Shown here piece after piece: positions 15,854 through 25,436 of a stretch of DNA of 64,000 nucleotides. The translations under genes were made by a program, and so were the position numbers. Numbering within the stretch: position 1 is the first letter of the stretch; the number at the start of each line of letters is the position of its first letter. Below the pieces are notes generated by a model. That model did not search any database. It had not been told where the DNA came from and saw only the letters and a list, made by a program, of their open reading frames with translations. This DNA comes from Claveliimonas sp034178805 (GTDB lineage: Bacteria > Bacillota > Clostridia > Lachnospirales > Lachnospiraceae): NCBI RefSeq assembly GCF_050314255.1, contig NZ_JBNPMZ010000011.1, forward strand, positions 1 to 64,000. The letters are read 5' to 3'.

Positions 15854-18468
15854 TTCTCTTCCCCTACCAAATGTTTTATATGCTTTTTCTCCAGCTTATA
15901 TATACCTATATGGATGCAAATATATACTGCATACACGATTCCCATCTTTTCCGCGTATTGTACTACTTCACCCGGTGTAAATAATCTGGCTTTTAATGTC
16001 AGTGCTGTAAATATAATTCCGCTGACTATCCCAATCAGCAATGGCACAAACATATATATTTTTAACTGGAAATCTATCTTTTCCTTCCTCTCTTTTTGCC
16101 GCATTCCCATTCTGTTCAGAAAAACATCATCCCATTTCCAGCCTTTTTCTTCTTTTCTTACATATACAAAATATTGAAAAAATGAGATAAGTGTGAGTAT
16201 CCACACAATAAATCCATATGCGATTCCGGTAAACAGAATCTCTGATTTCAGATTGTCCATCATCTGTACCTTCGCATAAAAAGGTTGAATCTGACTATCC
16301 CAGGTCTGGTCAAATGCACGCGCTTCTGCCAGCACTGCTAGTTCATTTTCCACATTTTCTCTTCTGCCTTCCGGTACATTCATACAAAACAATACGGTGG
16401 GTCCCTCTGTCATATTCAGGTTGTGTGAACGCGTATAATTTCTCCATTCCGCCAGTTCTGCCTGTTCCCTCGTACTCCACTGTTCCCGATTATAGGAGGA
16501 GATCATTTTCCAGTTCTTTTCAAAATATTCATCCGTCATAACGATCAGATTTTCCTGCATTCCCTGACAAAAGATGCCTGTAAGACTTGATTTTTCTTCG
16601 CTTTTTATCTCTCTTCCCGGAAATACGTTCTGATAATCCGCAGTATTATAATAGATCAGTGGCTGACCGAAACGGAGATGTTTCTGGATTCGCGTGCTGT
16701 CCCAGTCAATCGTATGTGCTTTCGCAGACAGATCCTGCTGATAGACCACATGCATCTCTTCCTGGTCCAAATCAAGCTCCCTGCTTTCTTCTCCTTTTGC
16801 CTCTTTCAATTTATAATATGTGGATTCCGATACCGCTATGTGCTGACCCTGGGGCCACTGGATTGGTCTGGTGCTGCCCCAGTTGGCTAATTTATCACTT
16901 CCGTAGATGGAAGTCATCACCATCATGGGATATTGCTCTGCCTGAATTTCATTTTCCTGTATGATCGTTTCCAGCTCTGGGATTTCCGACTCGTAAGCCT
17001 TATATACAAAATCATAGGGATACATTTCTTCTACATCCTGTTTTGTCACAGCTCCAATCAATTGTACTGCAAAAATCGCCAGAACACAGAAATGTAACAC
17101 TGACAAAAAGCAAAGGGAGCCCATGTTTTTCCAAAAACGGTAATAGAATGTATTCCAATGAAATAATTTTTCGTAATACTGCTCTTTTTCTCTTCTTTTT
17201 TTCAGGAAATACGCAAAAACTCCTATGATTAGAAGCACACAGCCGGACACTGTTAATATATGAATAAAGTCCATTTCTGCCCATTCCCTGATTGAGAACC
17301 AGATGCATCCAAGTCCGTAGAAACAGACGCCCAGGAAAATATACACCGGCAGTTTCTTCTGCGGAAAATAATCTGCCCTGACATCATCTGTCATATCTGT
17401 TGATTCTCCAACAGCCAGAAAACTATCCTGATTGAAGGCTAATGCGAGGAGCATTTCTATCAGATAGAGAAGGAGGCCAATGCCGATACTTGTAAAACTA
17501 AGTCCTCCTGTGAATGCGATACTCTCCTGAAAACCTTTTAGGAGTGCATTTTTAGCAAGTATTGATGCGGCCATTCCCGCCAGTGTGCCGAGGATCGCGC
17601 CTCCCAATATATTGGCTGTATACCCGCACAGAAAGATCAGGTAAGCCGTCCGTTTCCGGATACCAAGAATGACCAGCAGGCGAAACGATCTTCTTTGTTC
17701 CCGTATGTACCATGAGCATATCATATACATCATGCAGATGGAAAGCACAATTAATATTAACCCCAGATTCCGAAACAGCTTATATATTCCCTCACCAATA
17801 AAGAAATTGAAAGTTCCGTCTTTCCTGTATATTTCCTGTGTCATGAGAAAGACCGCCAAAACCGTCTGTGTGATTGCAGAAATCAGAGTTGCTGCAAGAA
17901 GCACAGTCATCTGCTCTTTCCAGTAATACCGGAAATGGCTTCTTACAATCCCGTAAAATTCTTTTGGATATTGCCCCGGAAAATCATTTGCCCTTTTTCT
18001 GTGTTCTTTTTCCTCCCGTTCTCTTTTTCTGGAAGTCTCATATATTTCTTCAATTTCTTCCTTCTGCTCCAGAAATTTCAATCCCAAAAATTCTATCAGG
18101 AAGAGAATAAGCAGGATTCCGCAGGGTCCGACATAGGGCAATGGATCCTGCATTTGCGTAAAAATGAGAAAGGGCGCACAGGAAAACCACAGACTGAATC
18201 CGGACAAATGATAAAGCAATCCCGCATGTCCTTTTGTAATCAGCAGGAGTGTTCTTATGCCAAATAAAAATGCAAAAAAGCTTTCTTCCAGAAAAGGAAG
18301 ATACTCCGGGCAAAATTTTTTTTCTGTTATCCATTTAGAAATAATTTCCCAGCAAAAATAATACTGCCCTTCCATATAGTATTTCACAAAAAACAGGGAA
18401 AGAACAACCAGTAATCCTATGATTACCTGAACATAATACACACTCGATTTTCTTCTTCGTTTTTTCAT
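15850..18468 (-). CDS. FtsX-like ABC transporter permease
   Basis: About 872 residues; ATG at 18468 preferred over an upstream TTG. It has two hydrophobic blocks: N-terminal helices up to about 140, a four-helix FtsX-type set near 190-430, then a large extracellular domain (about 480-750) and final helices. This resembles BceB-type permeases of bacitracin and lantibiotic resistance systems, though shorter on recognisable motifs. No BceRS-type kinase pair is adjacent. It forms a unit with the ATPase immediately downstream. Confidence 0.8.
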   Translation of the reverse strand: MKKRRRKSSVYYVQVIIGLLVVLSLFFVKYYMEGQYYFCWEIISKWITEKKFCPEYLPFLEESFFAFLFGIRTLLLITKGHAGLLYHLSGFSLWFSCAPFLIFTQMQDPLPYVGPCGILLILFLIEFLGLKFLEQKEEIEEIYETSRKREREEKEHRKRANDFPGQYPKEFYGIVRSHFRYYWKEQMTVLLAATLISAITQTVLAVFLMTQEIYRKDGTFNFFIGEGIYKLFRNLGLILIVLSICMMYMICSWYIREQRRSFRLLVILGIRKRTAYLIFLCGYTANILGGAILGTLAGMAASILAKNALLKGFQESIAFTGGLSFTSIGIGLLLYLIEMLLALAFNQDSFLAVGESTDMTDDVRADYFPQKKLPVYIFLGVCFYGLGCIWFSIREWAEMDFIHILTVSGCVLLIIGVFAYFLKKRREKEQYYEKLFHWNTFYYRFWKNMGSLCFLSVLHFCVLAIFAVQLIGAVTKQDVEEMYPYDFVYKAYESEIPELETIIQENEIQAEQYPMMVMTSIYGSDKLANWGSTRPIQWPQGQHIAVSESTYYKLKEAKGEESRELDLDQEEMHVVYQQDLSAKAHTIDWDSTRIQKHLRFGQPLIYYNTADYQNVFPGREIKSEEKSSLTGIFCQGMQENLIVMTDEYFEKNWKMISSYNREQWSTREQAELAEWRNYTRSHNLNMTEGPTVLFCMNVPEGRRENVENELAVLAEARAFDQTWDSQIQPFYAKVQMMDNLKSEILFTGIAYGFIVWILTLISFFQYFVYVRKEEKGWKWDDVFLNRMGMRQKERKEKIDFQLKIYMFVPLLIGIVSGIIFTALTLKARLFTPGEVVQYAEKMGIVYAVYICIHIGIYKLEKKHIKHLVGEEK

Positions 18469-18501
18469 CTGCAATCCGCCTTCGTTTCCTCTATCTTTCG
18501 C

Positions 18502-20322
18502 TTATCCAAATACCTTAAGCATCTTTTCTTCCTCAAATTGTCTGGAATACAGCCGGTAATACTGTCCTTTTTTATGGATCAGTTCCCGGTGATTTCCCTG
18601 TTCTATGATCTTGCCGTCCTTCATCACCAGAATGATGTCGGCATTCCGTACCGTTGACAGCCTGTGAGCGATCATAAATGAGGTATGTCCCGCAAGCAGT
18701 CTGTCCGTTGCCTTCTGGATCAGCTGTTCCGTCCAGGTATCGATGGAAGAGGTTGCCTCATCCAGCACAAAGATGGCTGGATTCGCAAGGATAGCCCTGG
18801 CAAATGAGATCAGCTGTTTCTCTCCGGTAGACAGCCGGTTACCGCCCTCGCCGACGTCTGTATCATAACCTTTTTCCAGTTTTGCGATGACCTGATCTGC
18901 CGATACCTTTCTCGCTGCCTCTTCTACTTCCGCGTCTGTGGCGTCCAGCCTTCCGTATCGTATATTTTCACGGATTGTTCCTGAAAACAGATGAGGATTC
19001 TGCAGCACATATCCAATCTGACTGTGAAGCCACAGCTGAGAGCGCTCTCTGTAATCTCTGCCGTCAATCAGTATCTGTCCTTTCGTCGGTTCAAAGAACC
19101 GTCCCGCCAGATTGACAATGGTAGACTTTCCGGCACCGGTATCTCCCACAATTGCCACCTTCGTTCCGGCAGGAATCTTCAGATTGAAATCTTCCAGCAC
19201 ATTTTCCTTTCCGTCCGGATAACAGAATGTTACATTTCGAAATTCGATTTCTCCTTTGATTGGTTCCCAGTTATCCTTTTTCGGATGCACCGCATCTCCA
19301 TATTTTTCTATAACCTCCGGGGAGTCCGTCACATTCGGCTCCTGTTCCAGAAGTCCCACTACCCGCTCGATATTTGCCTGGCAAGCCACCATATCCGACA
19401 TCAGTCTTGCCAGCTGCTGAATGGGCTCAAAGATGCTCACCGCGTATGACAGGAATACGGATAATGTTCCAAGGGCAATCACCTGATTCTGTACAAAGTA
19501 ACCTCCTCTTGCCAGCACGAACGCTGTCACCGATGAGCTGAAAAACAGAATCAGCGGCATGTAGATTGCTGTTAGTTTCGCCAGTGTCATGGAACTTTCC
19601 TTCATTCTTCCGGTGATTTCCCGAAATGATCTGTCATTCAATTCTTCCATAACCAGTGTCTTGCTGGTCTGAGCTCCCGTGATTCCTTCATTAAAGGCTC
19701 CTGTGATCTCAGAATTGGTCTCCCGGATCTTCCGGTTCCAGAACAGCATTTTCTTCTGGAAAAATGCCGTAAGAACTGCAATAAACGGGACCACAAGGAT
19801 TACGATTGATGCAAGCCTCCAGTTCAGGACAAACATGATTACAAATACGCCCACCACATAGGCCAGCGCCCAGAACATATCTACCAGTCCCCACGCAAGT
19901 ACGGTTGCGATTTTCAGGGTATCACTCATGACCCTGGCATGGATGTAACCCACCGGGGTCGTATTATAATAGGAAAATGATAACTTCTGCAGGTGTACAA
20001 ACTGCGCCCGCTTCAGATCTTTTCCCACATTCATTTCAATATTGATTGCCGCCCTTACGCTTATGAACACGCAGACTGTCTGCATAATAATTACAAAAGC
20101 ATAGGCAAATGCAAAGGGTCCCACTCCTTCCAGCGTATCCGGCACAATAAAATGATCGATGGCATAACTCTGGAACAGCGGAACTACCACATCCACAAGT
20201 ACCAGAAGTACATTCAGACTGATGGTCGTGATAAAATATTTATAGTAAGGTCTGAAGAAAGGCAGCATCTTTTTCCAGATTCCAAAGCTGAATGTCTTAC
20301 TGTCTGTCACTGATTCTTTCAT
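18502..20322 (-). CDS. ABC exporter subunit (TM-NBD), degenerate signature
   Basis: 606 residues: six transmembrane helices (about 30-330) and an NBD with Walker A VGDTGAGKSTIVNL near 397 and Walker B IFVLDEATSSID with a proper catalytic Glu. The signature reads LSTGEKQ where LSGGQ is expected. Together with the partner's FDD Walker B this gives one weakened and one normal ATP site, as in heterodimeric TM287/288 or BmrCD exporters. Likely substrates are drugs or toxic metabolites. The start overlaps the 3' end of the partner gene by 26 bases, and AGGAGG precedes it. Confidence 0.92.
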   Translation of the reverse strand: MKESVTDSKTFSFGIWKKMLPFFRPYYKYFITTISLNVLLVLVDVVVPLFQSYAIDHFIVPDTLEGVGPFAFAYAFVIIMQTVCVFISVRAAINIEMNVGKDLKRAQFVHLQKLSFSYYNTTPVGYIHARVMSDTLKIATVLAWGLVDMFWALAYVVGVFVIMFVLNWRLASIVILVVPFIAVLTAFFQKKMLFWNRKIRETNSEITGAFNEGITGAQTSKTLVMEELNDRSFREITGRMKESSMTLAKLTAIYMPLILFFSSSVTAFVLARGGYFVQNQVIALGTLSVFLSYAVSIFEPIQQLARLMSDMVACQANIERVVGLLEQEPNVTDSPEVIEKYGDAVHPKKDNWEPIKGEIEFRNVTFCYPDGKENVLEDFNLKIPAGTKVAIVGDTGAGKSTIVNLAGRFFEPTKGQILIDGRDYRERSQLWLHSQIGYVLQNPHLFSGTIRENIRYGRLDATDAEVEEAARKVSADQVIAKLEKGYDTDVGEGGNRLSTGEKQLISFARAILANPAIFVLDEATSSIDTWTEQLIQKATDRLLAGHTSFMIAHRLSTVRNADIILVMKDGKIIEQGNHRELIHKKGQYYRLYSRQFEEEKMLKVFG

Positions 20323-22090
20323 CTACCTCTCCTCCCTCCTCCAGTAATCTTCGATCATCCTGATTCATCTGGATCTCATAAATCTTCCGGTAAATACCAT
20401 CCCGTTCAATCAGCTCCCGATGGGTTCCGGTTTCCTCTTCTTTTCCATGGTTCAGCACCAGAATCCGGTCCGCTTCCATAAGTGTCGTAATCCGGTGGGA
20501 AATCAGAATCACCGTTGCATCCTTCATTTTCTCCTTCAATGCCCGCCGGATTCTGGTATCCGTCTCTGCATCTACCGCAGACAGAGAGTCATCAAACACC
20601 ATGATCGGCGCTTTTGCGATGAGCATTCTGGCAATGGCTACCCGCTGTCTCTGACCGCCGGACAGGGTCACACCTCTCTCGCCCACCATAGTATCGTACC
20701 CATCCGGAAATGAAAGGATTTCCTCATCCACACAGGCAATCTTTGCCGCCTCCCGGATTTCTTCCATCGTTGCCTCAGGATTCGCTGCCGCAATATTTTC
20801 CCGGATAGTTCTGGAAAAAAGAAACGGTTCCTGCATGACCATCCCTACATGCTCACGCAGCCATCCCACGGGAATATCCTGAATATCGACTCCTCCGATC
20901 TGAATCCTGCCTTTTTCCAGCACAAACAGCCTGTCAAGAAGATGCACCAGCGTTGACTTTCCACTACCGGTGCCTCCCAGAATTCCATAGGTTGCCCCTT
21001 CTTTGATGTGGAAACTCACATCTTTCAGCACATTTTGTCCGTCTCCATAACCAAAGGTCACATGATCGAAGGTAATGTCCATATGCTCTGGCTTTTTTCC
21101 TTCCTCCGACATGTCCTCTTCTTCCGAATCCAGTATGTAATTGACACGGTCAAAGGAAACACCTGCTTTACTCATATCTGAGAGAATACGTCCCAGACTT
21201 CTGACCGGCCACACAAGTGTTGTATTATAAGAAGCAAATGCAATAAATTCTCCGGCTGTGATTCCTCCATGCACCGCCTCAACTGCGCCCAGAGTGATGA
21301 TAAAAAGAACCTGGAATCCTGTAATCAGGTCACCAACTGCCCAGTAAAGTCCTGACAGCGTCCCAAGCCTGATCCACAGTCTGGCAAAGATATCATTCTT
21401 CTCATCAAACCGATCAATCTCAAATTTCTCCCGTCCAAATGCCCGGACCACACGTACACCGGTAGCATTTTCCTGGACAACCGTAGAGAGTTCCCCCTCC
21501 GCCTCGTCCGCCGCGGTAAAGTTTCTTGCAATGAGATGATAGAACACTCCCGAATAGAGCACGATGACCGGTGTAAATGCCAGTGCCACAAAGGTCAGCT
21601 TCACATTCATGGAAAACATCATGACCAGGGATGTCACCAGAAGAAATACGGTACGGAATACCTCCAGTACCTGGGTAACCACAAAGTTTCTGATCGTCTC
21701 CACATCCGCTGTGCACCGCTGGATAATGTCGCCCGTCTGGTTCTGCGCATGCCATTTCACAGGAAGCCGCTGTACATGATAAAAAAGCATATCTCTCATG
21801 GTCTTTGCAAATGTCTCGCCCGCTTTGGCGGTATTACTTCGATAAAGATAAATGGCGACTCCATTTACCAGCGCAATCCCGATCACTACCAGTGACAGTA
21901 TCCATAAATGCTCCTTCAGATAAGAAATGCCGCCCGGAACCAGCACCTGATCGATGGTGAAACTGAAAATTCTGGGAATCAGAGCATTCAGTATTGTAGA
22001 AATAAAAGAGGCCAGCAGAACAATCAAAAAATAGCCTCTGACCTGCTGTGAAAAACGCAGGATCAAATGCAACCTTCCATGTTTTTTCAT
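20297..22090 (-). CDS. ABC exporter subunit (TM-NBD), FDD Walker B
   Basis: 597 residues, six transmembrane helices then an NBD with Walker A LGGTGSGKSTLVHLL, canonical signature LSGGQRQRVAIARM and Walker B IMVFDDSLSAVD in which Asp replaces the catalytic Glu. This is the degenerate-site half of a heterodimeric exporter; the other half is the next gene. It overlaps the MATE gene by four bases (ATGA) and has AAGGAGCTCGT before the start, so translation is coupled along the operon. Confidence 0.92.
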   Translation of the reverse strand: MKKHGRLHLILRFSQQVRGYFLIVLLASFISTILNALIPRIFSFTIDQVLVPGGISYLKEHLWILSLVVIGIALVNGVAIYLYRSNTAKAGETFAKTMRDMLFYHVQRLPVKWHAQNQTGDIIQRCTADVETIRNFVVTQVLEVFRTVFLLVTSLVMMFSMNVKLTFVALAFTPVIVLYSGVFYHLIARNFTAADEAEGELSTVVQENATGVRVVRAFGREKFEIDRFDEKNDIFARLWIRLGTLSGLYWAVGDLITGFQVLFIITLGAVEAVHGGITAGEFIAFASYNTTLVWPVRSLGRILSDMSKAGVSFDRVNYILDSEEEDMSEEGKKPEHMDITFDHVTFGYGDGQNVLKDVSFHIKEGATYGILGGTGSGKSTLVHLLDRLFVLEKGRIQIGGVDIQDIPVGWLREHVGMVMQEPFLFSRTIRENIAAANPEATMEEIREAAKIACVDEEILSFPDGYDTMVGERGVTLSGGQRQRVAIARMLIAKAPIMVFDDSLSAVDAETDTRIRRALKEKMKDATVILISHRITTLMEADRILVLNHGKEEETGTHRELIERDGIYRKIYEIQMNQDDRRLLEEGGEVDERISDRQ

Positions 22091-23457
22091 ACGAGCTCCT
22101 TTCTCTTATATCTGCCTGCAACTGCTAAAAATGTCAATGTAAACACAATTCCCTTGGCAACGGATGTAGATGTAAGCGCCCACCAGATTCCATTCAGTGC
22201 CAGCACGGAAGACGATAACAGAATCGCCAGCGGAATCCGCGAACCGGTAAACAATATGCTGATCACGCTGCAAAGCTTTGTTTTCCCAAGCCCTGACAAA
22301 GCTCCGACTGTCATCAGTTCCACACACATAAACGCTTCACCGAATCCAAGAATAATCAGATAATCCACGGCTAACCGAATAACGTCTTCCTCATAGAAAA
22401 AGACATGAGATATCTGTACCGGCAAAACCAGGAACATCAGCATAATCATACTTCCCCATATAGCCGCTGCCCAGAAGGATATCCGGTATCCCCTGCGGAC
22501 TCTGTCCATTTTACCAGCCCCGTAATTCTGAGCCACAAACGCATTAATCGCTGCCGCAAATCCATCTGCCATGTTCCACGAAAGCGCCTCCACCTGTCCG
22601 CCCACGCGCTGAACTGCCACGGCATCCGCACCGAAAGATGCAACCATTTTGGTAAGCACCATAGAAATCATACAGTACATGCTTCCCTGTATCGCTGTTG
22701 GTATGCCGATCCGGCACACTCCTCCATAATATTTTTTGCCAGTCATCTTATTAAGACATATTCCACGCAGCACATTCTGTCCGCTCTTATCTTTCACAAT
22801 GCCAAGAATCATGACTATCATTACAATGCACTGTGCCACCACGGTTGCCACTGCAGCCCCTGTCACTTCCAGTCTTGGAAACGGCCCCAGCCCAAGGATC
22901 AGAACCGGATCCAGGATCATATTGGTCACCAGCCCGATAAAGTTCGCCTTGAGGGGCGTTTTTGAATCTCCCTGAGCAGTGTAGATTCCCGTCAACACTA
23001 CTGCCAGATAGGAAAACAGAATCATCCCACAGGTGATTCTTGTATAGCTGACTGCGTAAGTCTCTGCCTGAGCATTACCAAGCCCAAACACTGCCACCAG
23101 TTCTCTGGTAAAAAGGATACTAATGGAAGCAAACAGGATGCCAAATACCGTTACCAGCTGAAGTGCAGCTTTCGCATACTCTCCTGCTTCCTTTCGTCTT
23201 CCTGCTCCGATCTCCTGCGCCACATGGACCTGTCCGCCCATTCTGGCAAGAGAAGAAAGTCCCTGCGACAGCCAGATATACATACCGCCGACTCCGACTC
23301 CCGCAACCGCTTTCGATCCCAGCATTCCAATCCATGCCATATCCGTAATATTATAAACTGTACCCAAAAAAGACGATGCCACGATCGGCATCGCCAGCAT
23401 CACCAGCGATTTTAATATCGAACCCTCAATCAAATTCACCTGTTTGCTTTTACTCAT
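22087..23457 (-). CDS. MATE family efflux transporter
   Basis: 456 residues from MSKSKQVNLIEGSILKSL (ATG at 23457, GGAGGGTAATA before it); the frame to 23523 is overextended. Twelve hydrophobic helices in two similar halves are expected, with family-typical MLAMPIVASSFLGTVYNITD and QNYGAGKMDRVRRG. It is a cation-coupled exporter of cationic drugs or metabolites. It overlaps the end of the upstream small selenoprotein-like gene by eight bases. Confidence 0.92.
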   Translation of the reverse strand: MSKSKQVNLIEGSILKSLVMLAMPIVASSFLGTVYNITDMAWIGMLGSKAVAGVGVGGMYIWLSQGLSSLARMGGQVHVAQEIGAGRRKEAGEYAKAALQLVTVFGILFASISILFTRELVAVFGLGNAQAETYAVSYTRITCGMILFSYLAVVLTGIYTAQGDSKTPLKANFIGLVTNMILDPVLILGLGPFPRLEVTGAAVATVVAQCIVMIVMILGIVKDKSGQNVLRGICLNKMTGKKYYGGVCRIGIPTAIQGSMYCMISMVLTKMVASFGADAVAVQRVGGQVEALSWNMADGFAAAINAFVAQNYGAGKMDRVRRGYRISFWAAAIWGSMIMLMFLVLPVQISHVFFYEEDVIRLAVDYLIILGFGEAFMCVELMTVGALSGLGKTKLCSVISILFTGSRIPLAILLSSSVLALNGIWWALTSTSVAKGIVFTLTFLAVAGRYKRKELV

Positions 23458-23788
23458 TATTACCCTCCGATTTATTCTTTTCTTCCGATGGCAGTGCATA
23501 AATTCCATCGATTTCAAATGCACTGATCCATGGATATTCCATATACCGTACTATGATCGCCCCTTCTATCTTCACTCCGTCTTTCGGATAATATACCTTT
23601 CCCATCACACTCTCATCACAGACAAATCCCAGCCCGGTGTAATACGCTTCCTCCTCATCAGCAAAACCTACTGACATCTCCATATGTGGAGGCGCACATC
23701 AACTGGTAAATTCTATTGTCTCCAGAACAATATCTGTATAGCCCAGCCTTTTCATGTAGGCAATGGCATTTTCATTTAATTCCACCAT
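23450..23788 (-). CDS. probable CC/Se-motif (seleno)protein with in-frame UGA
   Basis: A single frame of 112 codons runs from the ATG at 23788 (AGAGGATTCATAAT before it) to 23450, broken only by TGA at 23699-23701 (codon 30) directly followed by TGT: VLETIEFTS-U-CAPPH-MEMSV. Protein-like sequence lies on both sides, and the N-terminus (MVELNENAIAYMKRLGYTDI) has a HesB/IscA-like look. NCBI recognises small CC/Se-motif proteins where Cys-Cys may be Sec-Cys, and this fits. A hairpin (CUCCA-CAUA-UGGAG) begins seven bases after the UGA, but a SECIS loop is not proven. The alternative is a nonsense mutation, leaving only the downstream 77-codon frame. It heads the efflux operon. Confidence 0.62.
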
Positions 23789-23828
23789 ATTATGAATCCT
23801 CTTATTTTTCAACTAACCTTTTCCTCTA

Positions 23829-23866
23829 TAATTGTAACAATTATTATTATATCCTACAATAGGATA
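23829..23866 (-). promoter_or_regulatory. promoter with two palindromic operators, seleno-efflux operon
   Basis: Two perfect palindromes lie 40-80 bases before the start: TAATTGTAACAATTA (23829-23843) and TATCCTA-caa-TAGGATA (23850-23866). On the minus strand TTGTAG-17-TACAAT runs through them, so a bound dimeric repressor (MarR or TetR type) would cover the promoter. No such regulator gene is next to the operon. Confidence 0.6.
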
Positions 23867-23896
23867 ATATGGAAAGTATTAGAAAATAGCATAACA

Positions 23897-23918
23897 GGGA
23901 GGAGATAACTCTCCTCCC
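23897..23918. repeat. left 22-bp direct repeat (duplicated hairpin) at the IS1182 element
   Basis: GGGAGGAG-ATAACT-CTCCTCCC, identical to 25573-25594 and in the same orientation, as shown by the asymmetric loop. It is a palindromic, terminator-like sequence and probably a target duplicated on insertion. Confidence 0.75.
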
Positions 23919-25436
23919 TCAGACTGTAGACAAAGCGGCTCTGGGATTTATATCCCAGAGCCATATTTCTTTTATCAAACGAATTGCATCCAAAATTGTA
24001 TTTTTATGCGGTTTTCTCTCCTCCAGCAATCCCCATTTTGCCTTTATCTTTGCTAACTTTTTCAAGTTCATACACGCAAACGTAAGCCCGACTTTCATTT
24101 CCATCCGGGCTTTTCCGTACATCTGTGTATATCGAAAACCATGATTCTCCTTTGCTGTTCCAAAGAGTCTTTCTATGGTTTCTTTTCTCTGAGCATATAA
24201 ATCCTTCATTCCCAATGTCTGACGGATGTCTTCACAAATTTCCATGTATGATTCCCATATATGCCGGGTTACTGTTTTTACATGATCCCTGCTCTCAGTA
24301 CACTGTGAAAGATACGGGCATTGTGCACAGACTGCTCCACAGCTTTTATATTCCCTATATCCATCCCTGTTTGTTGTACGATATGTCAGCACCTGATTGT
24401 TGGGACAGATATAACAATCATAATACTCATCATACACATACTCATATTTCTTGAAGAATCCATCTTTGGTCATTGGTCTTTTGTAAGGTAAGAGAGGTTT
24501 GATTCCAGCATCTATCAAAAGCTTTGCAATCGCCGGAGTTTTATATCCTGCATCTGCAACCAGTGTTTCTATACCGATATCCTTGATCTTATCATACAGC
24601 CCCTTAAAAGTTCTGCTGTCATGCTGATTCCCCGGGTTGATTGTATAACCAAGAATCCAGCCATTCTTATCACAGGCAGTTTCTATTGCGTAGGCAAATA
24701 CATTCTTGTGCTCCCCTTTGCGAAACCATCCGCTTTCAGGATCAGTAGTGCTGCACTTTATTGTTTTCGCATCTTTTGGGATGTTATCTGTGACTTCTTT
24801 GGAATCGCCTCCGGCTGATAGTGTGCTGTCATTATCATCATCCTTGTCTTTCTTTTCCTTCAGCGGTTTCTTTCCATGAACTTCCCTGTCTTCGTTGATT
24901 TCCTTTTTTAAAAGTTCCTCATAGAACAGGGCCTCTTCATGGGCAATGCGTTTCTGCATCTTTTTATTGTTGGCCCTTGCCTTTACATGAGTGGCATCCA
25001 CAAAAACTTCACTGGGATCAACAAGTTTAAATTTATAACACTCCATCAGGATATGGGAAAATATCTGTTCAAAAAGGTCTGTATCCTTAAATCGTCTGGT
25101 ATAGTTTTTCCCGAATGTAGAAAAATGCGGCACCTTATCCATCATATCCAGGCCAAGAAACCACCGGTAGGCAACATTTACCTCGATTTCTTTGCAGGTC
25201 TGCCGCATACTTTTGATTCCATAGAGATACTGAATAAAAGGAATCTTGATCAGCATCACGGGATCCATACTGGGACGACCATTGTCTTGCGAATATTTTT
25301 CGGCTACAAGGTCATAAATGAAGTTCCAGTCAATTGCCTTGTCTATGATTCGTAAAAGGTGATCCTGTGGTACCATGTCATCCATGCAAAAAAACTGCAC
25401 CTGTTCTCTTTTTTTATCTGCATTCTGGGTCATCAT
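23919..25436 (-). CDS. IS1182-family transposase (DDE)
   Basis: About 505 residues from MMTQNADKKREQVQFF (the frame to 25487 includes 17 unlikely residues). The N-terminal DUF772-type domain (YRWFLGLDMMDKVPHFSTFG) precedes the DDE core: VFVDATHVKA (first Asp), LVADAGYKTPAIAKLL (second Asp) and the late QRKETIERLFGTAKE (Glu). A Cys cluster CGAVCAQCPYLSQC lies between. The TGA stop is in the terminal inverted repeat. No frameshift is seen, so it may be active. Confidence 0.93.
   Translation of the reverse strand: MMTQNADKKREQVQFFCMDDMVPQDHLLRIIDKAIDWNFIYDLVAEKYSQDNGRPSMDPVMLIKIPFIQYLYGIKSMRQTCKEIEVNVAYRWFLGLDMMDKVPHFSTFGKNYTRRFKDTDLFEQIFSHILMECYKFKLVDPSEVFVDATHVKARANNKKMQKRIAHEEALFYEELLKKEINEDREVHGKKPLKEKKDKDDDNDSTLSAGGDSKEVTDNIPKDAKTIKCSTTDPESGWFRKGEHKNVFAYAIETACDKNGWILGYTINPGNQHDSRTFKGLYDKIKDIGIETLVADAGYKTPAIAKLLIDAGIKPLLPYKRPMTKDGFFKKYEYVYDEYYDCYICPNNQVLTYRTTNRDGYREYKSCGAVCAQCPYLSQCTESRDHVKTVTRHIWESYMEICEDIRQTLGMKDLYAQRKETIERLFGTAKENHGFRYTQMYGKARMEMKVGLTFACMNLKKLAKIKAKWGLLEERKPHKNTILDAIRLIKEIWLWDINPRAALSTV

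Noticed and set aside
22405..22965. 186-codon plus-strand frame rich in His and Cys
   Set aside because: Opposite the MATE gene; no ribosome binding site or domain, composition typical of antisense shadow.
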